64,000 nt of DNA from Clostridiales bacterium (GTDB lineage Bacteria; Bacillota; Clostridia; Lachnospirales; WQUN01), in assembly GCA_031263155.1 (NCBI GenBank), contig JAISGK010000096.1:1-64000 (forward strand), read 5' to 3'. A program made the position numbers and the translations under genes. A model generated the notes under the pieces. It was given only the letters and a program-made list of their open reading frames with translations, made no database searches and had not been told where the DNA came from. Positions 8,095 through 16,212 of the stretch are shown here, one piece after another (position 1 is the first letter of the stretch; every line of letters begins with the position of its first letter).

Positions 8095-8699
8095 TGGGAG
8101 CGCTCACTGATGAAAAAAATCCTCCTAAAAAAAAGTTGGATTGTGCAATACAAACACCCGATAGTCAATTGACAGAACAGGCCGAGACTTTTATAAATAG
8201 TAGTGTGGAACCGGGCCAACCCGATCGTGTTGCGTCGGAAGACCCTGCCTCCCATGGTTTAAGGCGGCGCGTTAGTCAATATTGGAGGCTGCCGACTAAT
8301 CCATTCGACAAAATAGGCTACAGCAACCACCTTGGCCGGGCAAAAATGTTTAAGCTGCTGGAGCAAAGGGGTATACACATAACGCGGGCCATGTTCGCAA
8401 ACTATATGGCAAAGGGCGCTCTGCCCCCGCCAGTAGATGGCAGAAGCTACACCCACTGGCATGTGGCGCTGCTTGCGCTTATCGACTGGCTTAAGCATAT
8501 GTACAGCATAGATGAGTTGGCGATGGTGCTAAAGCGCGTCGAGCCATTACCCGTTGGCGAACTCTGGCGCGTTATGCCCGCCAGTGCTGACGACCCCGTG
8601 CCCGATAATGACGAGGCTCTATCTGTACTAATGCTTATGATAAAAACAGAGTGCACGCGCCGCGCGATTATCTGTTGCCTTGCCTCCGACACGCAATGA
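8091..8699 (+). CDS. DUF1836 domain protein, putative regulator
   Basis: Protein of 202 residues. The second half matches the pattern of DUF1836, a MerR-like helix-turn-helix family of Firmicutes: ITRAMFANYMAKGALPPP, then a tyrosine-containing turn (RSYTHWHVALLALIDWLKH) and SIDELAMVLKRV. The first 65 residues are polar and variable. It is coupled to the flavodoxin gene by an ATGA overlap and lies 31 bases before the alpha-xylosidase gene. A role in regulating these neighbours is possible but not shown. DUF1836 members are mostly uncharacterised. Confidence 0.65.
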   Translation: MMGALTDEKNPPKKKLDCAIQTPDSQLTEQAETFINSSVEPGQPDRVASEDPASHGLRRRVSQYWRLPTNPFDKIGYSNHLGRAKMFKLLEQRGIHITRAMFANYMAKGALPPPVDGRSYTHWHVALLALIDWLKHMYSIDELAMVLKRVEPLPVGELWRVMPASADDPVPDNDEALSVLMLMIKTECTRRAIICCLASDTQ

Positions 8700-8730
8700 A
8701 CGCACTACAATTTATAAAGGATGATCAATT

Positions 8731-10962
8731 TTGAAATTCTCTTACGGCTATTGGGTAAATAAAACGGGCGTAAACGTTAACGGCGCGGTTGACTTGCGGG
8801 CGTTCGAAAATCGCGGGGGAGTATGGACCGCGTTTGTTTCATGCGCGATAATTCAACACAGGGGTCAAACCCTGCAAGGCCCTCTCATCACTATTGAGTT
8901 CTCCTCTCCCCTTGAAAATGTAATAGACGTTCGCGCCTACCATTACAAAGGCGATACTGTAAACCCCGCTTTCGAGTTATATAAGACCCCCGTCTTGCTT
9001 GACGTGTCGGATACGGCAGAGTCGATAACGCTTACAAGTGGTAAGCTGTCGCTTGTTATTAATCGCAGACCGTTTTCGATGTCGTTTTACGACGATGGGA
9101 GGTTTTTGACAAAATCGGATACCAAGAGCTTGGCGTATATAAACGCGCCGGATGGAATCTTTATGCGCGAGCGGCTGGATCTTTCTGTCGGCGAATTGAT
9201 ATACGGGTTTGGCGAGCGCTTCGGGCCGTTCGTAAAAAACGGGCAGGTCGTCGATATTTGGAATGAGGATGGCGGTACTGCGTCCGAAATCTCCTACAAA
9301 AATATCCCATTCTATTTGTCCAGCTGTGGTTATGGCGTGTTCGTCAACGACCCCGGCAAGGTCTCGTATGAAATCGCGTCTGAGGGCGTCAGCAAAACGC
9401 AGTTTTCCGTTCCCGGTGAGGTTCTTGATTATATGATAATAGGCGGCGGGACGCGCAGCGCGTTGTCACGGTACACAGCGCTGACGGGCAAACCTTCTCT
9501 GCCGCCCTACTGGTCTTTCGGGCTGTGGTTGTCCACATCGTTTACAACGGATTATGATGAAAAAACGGTAATGAGCCTTATAGACGGGATGCAAGAGCGC
9601 GATATACCGCTTAGCGTATTCCACTTTGACTGCTTTTGGATGAAGGCTTATGAGTGGTGCAACTTTGATTGGGACTCCGCCACATTCACCGACGCGCCGC
9701 GTTTATTGTCCCGCCTTAAGGAGCGTGGACTGCGCGTGTGCGTGTGGATAAATCCCTACATAGGTCAAAAGTCTCCATTGTTTGATGAGGCGATGGGGTT
9801 GGGCTACATGTTAAAAAAGCTCGGCGGCGGCGTGTGGCAATGGGATATGTGGCAGCCTGGCATGGGCATAGTGGATTTTAGCAATCCTGAAGCGGTAAAG
9901 TGGTATCAATCCAAGCTGGAACGATTGCTCAATATGGGCGTCGATTGCCTTAAAACCGATTTTGGCGAGCGTATTCCCACCGACGTTGTGTATTTTAATG
10001 GCGCTAACGCCGAAAAAATGCATAACTTTTACACCCTGCTTTACAACAAGGTGGTTTTTGAGTTGCTTAAAGCCAAGCGTGGGGAGGGCGAGGTTGTTTT
10101 ATTCGCCCGCAGCGCCACGGTTGGAGGGCAGCAATTTCCCGTTCACTGGGGCGGCGACAGTTTCGCGACATATCCCTCCATGGCGGAAACGTTGCGCGGG
10201 GGTTTGTCGCTGGCGATGTGCGGGTTCGGCTTTTGGAGTCATGATATTGGGGGGTTTGAGAATACCGCCACGCCTGATTTATATAAGCGTTGGCTGGCGT
10301 TTGGCCTGTTGAGCACACATTCACGTTTGCACGGGTCAACGAGTTATCGCGTGCCATGGATGTTTGATGACGAGGCCACCGATGTGTTGAGATTTTTCGC
10401 CAAATTAAAGCAGAGGCTTATGCCCTATATCTTTGCGCAGTCTATCCAATCCATACAGGAGGGCGTTGGGGTGATGCGCCCCATGGCGCTAATGCACCCC
10501 GAAGATGTGATCGCTCAAAAATTGGACTTGCAATATTATTTGGGCGAGTCGCTTATTGTCGCCCCTATATTTAACGATCAAGGCGTGTGTCAATACTACC
10601 TGCCCTGCGCTGAAGGCGTTTACACACATTTATTGACCAGCGAGAAGCGCGCGGGTGGGCGTTATCACACCGAAACCTATGATTACTACAGTCTGCCCTT
10701 GTTTGTCGTTCCCAACTCCATTATCATAAGCTCCTGCGGTGACGATACTTTTGAGCTTACAGCGTATGAGCCGACAAACTGTGAGACCATGTTATATAAT
10801 CAAAGCGGCGCGTTGGCGGCCACAATCACCGCCGCAAGTGACGAGTCCAATACCATATATAGCATAACGACTACAGATAAGGCGCTAACCTTCCGCATAG
10901 GAGGGCGCGAATACGAGTGCGGACGCGGCGCGGCAATAGATATCGCTGCGGGAGATTTTTGA
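8731..10962 (+). CDS. yicI: Glycoside hydrolase family 31 alpha-xylosidase, YicI type
   Basis: Cytoplasmic exo-enzyme predicted to release alpha-xylose from isoprimeverose and xyloglucan-derived oligosaccharides. It has 743 residues, close to E. coli YicI, and no signal peptide. The catalytic nucleophile is Asp410 in the motif KTDFGERIPTD, which is diagnostic for the YicI group, and the general acid is Asp476 in HWGGDSFATYPSMAE. The GFGFWSHDIGGF motif follows. The start is a TTG at 8731 with AAAGG about 10 bases upstream. A 35-codon ORF and an OPT-like transporter follow. Alpha-glucosidase activity is the alternative, but the nucleophile motif favours xylosidase. Confidence 0.88.
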   Translation: MKFSYGYWVNKTGVNVNGAVDLRAFENRGGVWTAFVSCAIIQHRGQTLQGPLITIEFSSPLENVIDVRAYHYKGDTVNPAFELYKTPVLLDVSDTAESITLTSGKLSLVINRRPFSMSFYDDGRFLTKSDTKSLAYINAPDGIFMRERLDLSVGELIYGFGERFGPFVKNGQVVDIWNEDGGTASEISYKNIPFYLSSCGYGVFVNDPGKVSYEIASEGVSKTQFSVPGEVLDYMIIGGGTRSALSRYTALTGKPSLPPYWSFGLWLSTSFTTDYDEKTVMSLIDGMQERDIPLSVFHFDCFWMKAYEWCNFDWDSATFTDAPRLLSRLKERGLRVCVWINPYIGQKSPLFDEAMGLGYMLKKLGGGVWQWDMWQPGMGIVDFSNPEAVKWYQSKLERLLNMGVDCLKTDFGERIPTDVVYFNGANAEKMHNFYTLLYNKVVFELLKAKRGEGEVVLFARSATVGGQQFPVHWGGDSFATYPSMAETLRGGLSLAMCGFGFWSHDIGGFENTATPDLYKRWLAFGLLSTHSRLHGSTSYRVPWMFDDEATDVLRFFAKLKQRLMPYIFAQSIQSIQEGVGVMRPMALMHPEDVIAQKLDLQYYLGESLIVAPIFNDQGVCQYYLPCAEGVYTHLLTSEKRAGGRYHTETYDYYSLPLFVVPNSIIISSCGDDTFELTAYEPTNCETMLYNQSGALAATITAASDESNTIYSITTTDKALTFRIGGREYECGRGAAIDIAAGDF

Positions 10963-11001
10963 TCCGAACCATTCCATACAAATCAAGAGGAGTTCGGTGA
11001 A

Positions 11002-11109
11002 TTGACCAATCAACTCAACGATCACGGCACGCCGATAGTGTCGCGCCTACATACAAATTCGGAAATTGTAGAGTTTGTTGTCTTAGCAGCCCGTGCGCGT
11101 ACCATATGA
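11002..11109 (+). CDS. Short ORF (35 codons) coupled to the membrane transporter gene
   Basis: A TTG at 11002 lies 9 bases after AAGAGGAG and opens a 35-codon frame (LTNQLNDHGTPIVSRL..., ending VVLAARARTI). It stops at 11107-11109, overlapping the ATG of the next gene in an ATGA arrangement. The transporter gene has no good ribosome binding site of its own, so translation of this ORF could deliver ribosomes to it. I do not recognise the peptide. It could also be a gene remnant. Confidence 0.4.
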   Translation: MTNQLNDHGTPIVSRLHTNSEIVEFVVLAARARTI

Positions 11110-12686
11110 AAAATTTTGACGTTTTGAAAAGTATGCTATCGGGCGCGATAGTATGTGTTATCGTTTTGGTTTTAACGGTATTTAGCACATTCAAAACAGG
11201 CATGACCGCAGTTATGGATACTGTGCTTCTGTCAATTATGTTTTTAGCGGTTTTTCGTGGCATGACAACAAAGAATGTCGCGTTGTCTGATACGTTCGCC
11301 AGGGCGTCGATATCATGCGTTTCGACAACGGCCATATACTTTGCGACAGTATTCATATTCCATATTGTTATAGATTTGAACACCATTATCCGGTTTGGGG
11401 CGCTTATTATTTCTTCGGCGATTTTGGGTATTCTTTTCTACTCGACTATTTCAGAATATTTCTCGGACGATAAATATAAGTTTCCACAGCTTACACCGCG
11501 AGTAGTTATGATTTCAGCCGCAGGCAATGATCTGATGAGAAATCTGGCGATCATCGCCTCGACATTGGGAGCGGCGTTTTACTCAATACCCGTCAATATA
11601 GTAAACCTAATCCCCGGTCAGATACAATGGGTAAAGAACGCTATGTTTTCGTTAGATAACAGTCTACTTATTGTATCCACCGGATATTTTATTGGTTATG
11701 ATACATACTTGAAAATGGGGGTTGGGTTTATATACTCGCTCCTCATTTACGCGCTATTCCCAAGCAGTGATTACGCAAGCCATATTATGAATCCATTTGT
11801 CTACTCTGTTATTCTGGGTTTTTCCATTATGCAGGGCGTTATAACAATCTATAGATCAGTAAAGATGTGGAGACGCCCTTCTTTAGGTTTCGCTGTCAAT
11901 AAATTAAAGATAAAACGCTCAAGTTTGATTGTTATTATTATTACATTTGTTCTTTACGGTTTATTTTTTTTGCAACCTATTAATCCTCAGTATAGTTTGC
12001 CAGTATGGATATTCTTGTTATTGATTCCAATAACCATTGTGTCTAGCATGTCAACCCTCGTTAGTGTCGCCGAAACCGGCTTCTGGTTTTCGCCCTTGGA
12101 GGATATACTGCCCATTGTTATTATATTGCTAACGCAAACCACAAATATCACCGCAATTATTTTAGTAGTAACCGGTTTGACGGCTTTCGAGATGGCGGGG
12201 ATATATTATGGCATCAATTATCAAGTTAGCCGCCGATTTGAGTTGGAAAAGAGTGCACTTACCTTTGGAAGTATAATAAGCAACATATTAGGCGGATTTA
12301 TTTGCGTTGGGTTGGTTGTTTTGCTGGCGCAAGGAATTGGGATTGGAGGCCAGGCTCTGCCAGTACCTGGCGCTCAGGTGTTGGGAATGACCCTTGAAGG
12401 TTTGACCGCTGCGTTTGCGAATTTTAGATTGCCTGATTATCTGAATATTTATGTGTTTTTGGCGGCGTGCGCTTTATGTGTAGCTTTGCGGAAAACAAGC
12501 CTGTCTCCTATGGTATTGCTGGGTGGGATACTACTGCCTTTTGGTTCGTTTTTAACGATTGGTATTGGCGCGGCTATCTCATTTGCTTTAAGAAAAAGGG
12601 ATAAATATGATGAGCTGTTTTCTGGCCTGGCAATTGGTGATGGGTTAGTTTCCGCCATAGCCGCTTTGGTAAGCGCGTTGTCATAA
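11106..12686 (+). CDS. Polytopic membrane protein, OPT-transporter-like
   Basis: Very hydrophobic protein of 526 residues with roughly 12-14 membrane segments. The N-terminal segment (TVFSTFKTGMTAVMDTVLLSI...LSDTFARASISCVSTTA) and the C-terminal GLAIGDGLVSAIAALV resemble OPT oligopeptide/siderophore transporters (GLKTG near the N-terminus, GLIAGEGL near the C-terminus). The resemblance is partial and the ligand is unknown. The ATG overlaps the stop of a 35-codon ORF. A hairpin without a T-run follows the stop codon. Confidence 0.55.
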   Translation: MKNFDVLKSMLSGAIVCVIVLVLTVFSTFKTGMTAVMDTVLLSIMFLAVFRGMTTKNVALSDTFARASISCVSTTAIYFATVFIFHIVIDLNTIIRFGALIISSAILGILFYSTISEYFSDDKYKFPQLTPRVVMISAAGNDLMRNLAIIASTLGAAFYSIPVNIVNLIPGQIQWVKNAMFSLDNSLLIVSTGYFIGYDTYLKMGVGFIYSLLIYALFPSSDYASHIMNPFVYSVILGFSIMQGVITIYRSVKMWRRPSLGFAVNKLKIKRSSLIVIIITFVLYGLFFLQPINPQYSLPVWIFLLLIPITIVSSMSTLVSVAETGFWFSPLEDILPIVIILLTQTTNITAIILVVTGLTAFEMAGIYYGINYQVSRRFELEKSALTFGSIISNILGGFICVGLVVLLAQGIGIGGQALPVPGAQVLGMTLEGLTAAFANFRLPDYLNIYVFLAACALCVALRKTSLSPMVLLGGILLPFGSFLTIGIGAAISFALRKRDKYDELFSGLAIGDGLVSAIAALVSALS

Positions 12687-12703
12687 ATCGTATCAAAAAA
12701 GCT

Positions 12704-12735
12704 CGCCGATTTGGCTTTAGTCAGCCTCATCGGCG
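12704..12735 (+). terminator. Possible terminator after the transporter gene
   Basis: CGCCGAT (12704-12710) pairs with ATCGGCG (12729-12735), with a further TGGCT/AGCC pairing inside. It follows the transporter stop codon by about 17 bases. There is no U-run, so intrinsic termination would be weak. Confidence 0.35.
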
Positions 12736-12812
12736 CATTGCGTTAACAGTCTTGGCGATTTCTTTATTGGTTGGCTGCGGCGCGGCGGAAGAGTTCAGAA
12801 AGACGTCGGAAT
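12734..12812 (+). pseudogene. Fragment of a second pstS (signal peptide region)
   Basis: These 79 bases align without gaps to the 5' end of pstS at 13616-13694, with 13 mismatches by eye (about 83% identity). They encode the same lipoprotein signal (ALTGLAISLLAGC region). Nothing further of pstS follows: after the fragment comes the toxin-antitoxin pair. It looks like the stub of a duplicated pstS, and it supports a history of tandem duplication at this locus. Confidence 0.75.
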
Positions 12813-12845
12813 CGTGTTTTTCTTTCTGAATCGGGTAGTCAATTA

Positions 12846-13107
12846 TCAATCGTCATAATGCCCCTTACATTGCAAAATCTCAATGGAACCGTCAGCTTTA
12901 AGCTGATAAACAAGCCTGTTGACATCATCAATGCGTCTGCTCCAACCGTCGCGGTGGCGGAGTGGTTCTGGCTTGCCGATTCCGTCGTTGCCATTCCGGG
13001 CAATATCTTTGAGAAGCATATTCACACGCTTGAGCGTTTTTTTTGTCGGTTTCTTGCCAATACAGATATTCTTCCCATGCTCTTTCGGCGAAGGTCAGCT
13101 TAACCAT
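12846..13107 (-). pseudogene. yoeB: YoeB/Txe-type mRNA interferase toxin, frameshifted
   Basis: Read from the ATG at 13107 the sequence gives MVKLTFAERAWEEYLYWQET and DKK, strongly matching YoeB. The frame is then broken in a run of eight A (minus strand, 13037-13044). Removing one A restores the rest: KTLKRVNMLLKDIARNG, then GKPEPLRHRDGWSRRIDDVN, RLVYQLKADG and a terminal GHYDD with the catalytic-type His-Tyr. As sequenced the toxin is inactive. Homopolymer errors are common, so an intact gene cannot be excluded. The start overlaps the antitoxin stop by 8 bases, as in real pairs. YoeB toxins cleave mRNA on translating ribosomes. Confidence 0.85.
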
Positions 13108-13372
13108 TCTCCATCGCCTCTAATTCCTCAAGGGTTTTAACGACCACTTGCCCGCGCTCAATCTGTTTGGCGGCTTCGTCGATAGCGGCTATGTTTTTGT
13201 CGCTGTAAAACGGGTCAACCGAAACCTCAAAGGGGATACGCTGCTCACGGCTCATTTTCTTCGCGAAAATTGTAAAAGCAGTCGTCATGTTCATCCCCAA
13301 ATTTTGGCAAGTACGCTCCATAGACCTTTTTAAGTCCTCATCCATTCTGATGTTTACTAAAACCTGTGCCAT
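13100..13372 (-). CDS. RelB/DinJ-family antitoxin
   Basis: Protein of 90 residues: N-terminal ribbon-helix-helix DNA-binding domain (AQVLVNIRMDEDLKRSMERTC...LGMNMTTAFTIFAKKM) and an acidic C-terminal tail that would wrap the toxin. The start chosen is the ATG at 13372, with AAGGAAG 8 bases upstream. It precedes and overlaps a YoeB-type toxin gene that carries a frameshift. Pairs of this kind repress their own promoter. The pair sits between a pstS fragment and pstS, which suggests it was inserted there. Confidence 0.85.
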   Translation of the reverse strand: MAQVLVNIRMDEDLKRSMERTCQNLGMNMTTAFTIFAKKMSREQRIPFEVSVDPFYSDKNIAAIDEAAKQIERGQVVVKTLEELEAMENG

Positions 13373-13499
13373 TGTTGTCACTTCCTTTCAATCGTATTTA
13401 TACGCCAAAATAAAGACAATGTCAATATGCCGTCTTTAAAAATCCGGAAACACACAAACAAAACAACGAATTATTTCCGGCCTATTTTTTATCTATATC

Positions 13500-13562
13500 T
13501 TACAAACATCTTACACTAATACTGTGCATATTTATTGACCGGCCCAAATTCTCTGATATACT
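13500..13562 (+). promoter_or_regulatory. pstS promoter with Pho-box-like direct repeats
   Basis: TTACAA (13500-13505) and TTACAC (13511-13516) are direct repeats spaced at 11 bases, the period of PhoP/PhoB half-sites. Downstream are TTGACC (13535-13540) and TATACT (13557-13562), separated by 16 bases, a good sigma-A-type promoter. This arrangement fits induction of the pst operon by phosphate starvation. No phoR/phoP genes are in the window. Confidence 0.55.
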
Positions 13563-13601
13563 TAAGATGTTCTCACAAATTTAATAGGGAGATGTTGTGT
13601 C

Positions 13602-14462
13602 GTGCAAAAATTTATGCGCATTGCGTTAACAGGCTTAGCGATTTCTTTATTGGCTGGCTGCGCTACTGCGGAGGCGTTCAAAAAAACGACTGAAATATCT
13701 GTCGTTTCGCGCGAAGATGGATCCGGTACACGCGGCGCGTTTATAGAGTTGTTTGAGATTCAGGAAAAGGTAGACGGCAACACGATCGACAAAACTACAG
13801 AAGAGGCGATTATCGCCCGCGCCACAGACATTATGATGACCAACATGGCGGGGGATAAATACGCCATAGGGTACATATCATTAGGCTCGCTTAACGACAC
13901 GGTAAAAGCGCTGGAGATAGAAGGCGCGCAGGCCACTACAGATAATGTCAAAAACGGATCATACACCATTTCCCGCCCGTTCTTTATAGCGCAAAAGGGC
14001 GAGCTTAGCCCACAGGCCGCAGAATTTTTATCTTACATTATGTCTAAAGAGGGTCAAGAAGTGATCGGCGCCTCGTACATCGCAATAGACGCTAACGCGC
14101 CGTCATTCGCAAGCGCCAACGCAAGCGGCAATGTAGTAGTCGCCGGCTCTTCATCCGTTTCGCCCGCCATGGAGAAGTTAAAAGAGGCTTACACAAAGGT
14201 TAACCCCAACGTCAGCGTAGAGATTCAAACCAGCGACAGCACAACCGGTATGAACGCCGCAATAGAGGGCACATGCGACATTGGCATGGCAAGCCGCGAG
14301 CTTAAAGACTCAGAGCTCGAAGCGCTTACCCCCACGCAAATAGCCATAGATGGCATCGCCGTTATCGTCAACAAGGGCAACCCCGCCAGCGACTTGACAA
14401 AAGAGCAAGTAAAAGGTATATTTACTGGTGAAATATCAACTTGGGACGCGATTGTTGAGTAA
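13602..14462 (+). CDS. pstS: Phosphate-binding lipoprotein PstS, circularly permuted
   Basis: Phosphate-binding protein of the PstSCAB importer, 286 residues, anchored by a lipoprotein signal (AISLLAGC, Cys20). The order of its parts is unusual. Residues 31-165 match the C-terminal half of ordinary PstS (VVSREDGSGTRGAF, then YISLGSLNDTVKAL, then SRPFFIAQKG and SKEGQEVI). Residues 175-286 match the N-terminal half (VVAGSSSVSPAMEKL, CDIGMASRELKDSEL, DGIAVIVNKGNPASDLTKEQ, FTGEISTWDAI). All phosphate-contact loops are kept, so binding should be possible. The GTG at 13602 follows AGGGAG by 9 bases. pstC follows at once, and a pstS 5' fragment lies upstream. Confidence 0.85.
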   Translation: MQKFMRIALTGLAISLLAGCATAEAFKKTTEISVVSREDGSGTRGAFIELFEIQEKVDGNTIDKTTEEAIIARATDIMMTNMAGDKYAIGYISLGSLNDTVKALEIEGAQATTDNVKNGSYTISRPFFIAQKGELSPQAAEFLSYIMSKEGQEVIGASYIAIDANAPSFASANASGNVVVAGSSSVSPAMEKLKEAYTKVNPNVSVEIQTSDSTTGMNAAIEGTCDIGMASRELKDSELEALTPTQIAIDGIAVIVNKGNPASDLTKEQVKGIFTGEISTWDAIVE

Positions 14463-14509
14463 AGGCTGCTTGCAGGTTTTTTTCCCGCAACATGCCGAAT
14501 GGTGATATC

Positions 14510-15379
14510 ATGAACAAAAATAAATCCTTTAGCCTGGAAATACTGATGCGCGGTGTGTTTTTATCATGCGCCGCCGTCAGTATTTTGGCAGTGCTTCTAA
14601 TATGCCTGTTCTTGTTTGCCAACGGTATACCCGGCATTGGCAAGATAGGGCTACTTGATTTTTTAACGGGTACATCGTGGAAGCCAAATGACATACCGGC
14701 TTCTTTCGGTATATTACCCATGATAGTGGGCAGTTGCCTGGTCACTTTGGGTGCGATTTCCATCGGTGTTCCCATTGGCGTGGCCAGCGCTGTATTTATG
14801 GCGTTCTGCTGCCCAAAAAACCTGTATAAAATCCTAAAACCCGCGATAAACCTGCTTGCGGGTATCCCCTCTGTTATTTATGGTTTCTTTGGCATGGCCG
14901 CTATCGTTCCTGTATTTGGCAACAGTATCATATCCGCCTGTATCTTGCTTGGATTGATGATTTTACCTACCGTTATCGGACTTTCCGAAAGCGCGTTACG
15001 CGCCGTGCCCGAGCAATTTTACGAAGGCGCGCTCGCGCTGGGTTCAGGGCATTATCGCGCTGTGTATAGGGTCGCTCTGCCCGCCGCTAAATCCGGTGTT
15101 ATGGCCGCCGTCGTTCTTGGAGTAGGGCGCGCCATTGGCGAAACCATGGCGGTTATTATGGTAGCGGGCAATCAAGCGCGTATGCCAAAAGACATGTTTC
15201 CAATTCCGAAAGGCTTGTTTAGAGGTATCCGCACACTTACCGCCAACATAGTCATCGAGATGGGGTACGCCGCCGAATTGCACCGGGAAGCGCTCATAGC
15301 CACAGGCGTTGTGCTGCTCATATTTATTTTGATTATCAACCTCTGTTTTGGCGATACGCTTAGGAGAAAAAAACAGTGA
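14510..15379 (+). CDS. pstC: Phosphate ABC transporter permease PstC
   Basis: Inner-membrane permease, about 289 residues, six helices. Family features are GIGKIGLLDFLTGTSW after the first helix, PAINLLAGIPSVIYGFFGM, the EAA-type loop (RAVPEQFYEGALALGSGHYRAVYRV) and GVGRAIGETMAVIMVAGN. The ATG at 14510 gives a normal N-terminus; an in-frame ATG at 14492 is also possible, and neither has a strong ribosome binding site. It pairs with PstA and overlaps it by four bases (GTGA). Confidence 0.9.
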   Translation: MNKNKSFSLEILMRGVFLSCAAVSILAVLLICLFLFANGIPGIGKIGLLDFLTGTSWKPNDIPASFGILPMIVGSCLVTLGAISIGVPIGVASAVFMAFCCPKNLYKILKPAINLLAGIPSVIYGFFGMAAIVPVFGNSIISACILLGLMILPTVIGLSESALRAVPEQFYEGALALGSGHYRAVYRVALPAAKSGVMAAVVLGVGRAIGETMAVIMVAGNQARMPKDMFPIPKGLFRGIRTLTANIVIEMGYAAELHREALIATGVVLLIFILIINLCFGDTLRRKKQ

Positions 15380-16212
15380 ATATCAAAAAAATGAAGCCGA
15401 CCGAACTTATAATGCATGTACTGACATGGGGCGCGGCCATACTCACCATCTGCGCGCTCATTTATCTTATTGGATTTATTTTGTTAAAGGGTCTACCATA
15501 TCTCAAGCCGTCGTTGTTTTCCCTTACATATAACAGTGACAATGTATCGTTAATGCCAGCCCTTATCTCCACCGTATTTATGACGTTTTTGTCGTTGCTT
15601 ATAGCCGCGCCGTTGGGCATAGGCGCGGCTATATACCTTGCCGAGTATGTGCGCCGCGAAGGCAGGTTTGTTACCTTTGTGCGCATGATGTCGGAAACGC
15701 TGGCTGGCATACCATCTATTGTATACGGCTTGTTTGGCATGCTGTTTTTTGTTAACGCCCTGCGCTGGGGCTACTCGTTGATCGCGGGAGCGTTTACGCT
15801 CTCTATAATGATTTTGCCGCTGCTCATGCGCAGCACAGAAGAGGCGTTAAAGTCTGTGCCCGATGTTTGGCGAGAGGGTTCGTTTGGCCTTGGCGCGGGT
15901 AAATTGCGCACAGTGTTTAAGGTTGTGCTGCCAGCGGCCTCGCCGGGCATTCTCGCGGGCATAATTCTTGCCGTGGGGCGTGTGGTCGGCGAAACCGCCG
16001 CGTTGATATTTACCTCGGGCACGGTTGCGCAAGTGCCCTCTAGCGCGCTAAAGTCGGCGCGTACACTGTCTGTGCATATGTATGTGCTTTCGGGCGAAGG
16101 CTTGCACATGGGCGAGGGCTACGCTACCGCCGTGGTACTGCTGGTCGTCGTTGTCGCGATTAACGCGTTGTCGGCGTCGCTGGCCAAAAAGATTGGGGCT
16201 GGGGACAAATGA
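15376..16212 (+). CDS. pstA: Phosphate ABC transporter permease PstA
   Basis: Inner-membrane permease of 278 residues partnering PstC. It shows the [16 protein letters not shown] motif, the coupling loop ([28 protein letters not shown]) and [16 protein letters not shown]. The GTG start overlaps the pstC stop (GTGA), and its own stop overlaps the pstB ATG (ATGA), so pstC-pstA-pstB are translationally coupled. Confidence 0.92.
   Translation: MNIKKMKPTELIMHVLTWGAAILTICALIYLIGFILLKGLPYLKPSLFSLTYNSDNVSLMPALISTVFMTFLSLLIAAPLGIGAAIYLAEYVRREGRFVTFVRMMSETLAGIPSIVYGLFGMLFFVNALRWGYSLIAGAFTLSIMILPLLMRSTEEALKSVPDVWREGSFGLGAGKLRTVFKVVLPAASPGILAGIILAVGRVVGETAALIFTSGTVAQVPSSALKSARTLSVHMYVLSGEGLHMGEGYATAVVLLVVVVAINALSASLAKKIGAGDK

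Noticed and set aside
12771-13140. Plus-strand frames opposite the toxin-antitoxin pair
   Set aside because: The minus strand gives clear RelB and YoeB similarity; the plus frames have none.
14462-14492. CTGC/GCAG plus T-run between pstS and pstC considered as an attenuator
   Set aside because: The stem is only four base pairs with a two-base loop, too weak to call.
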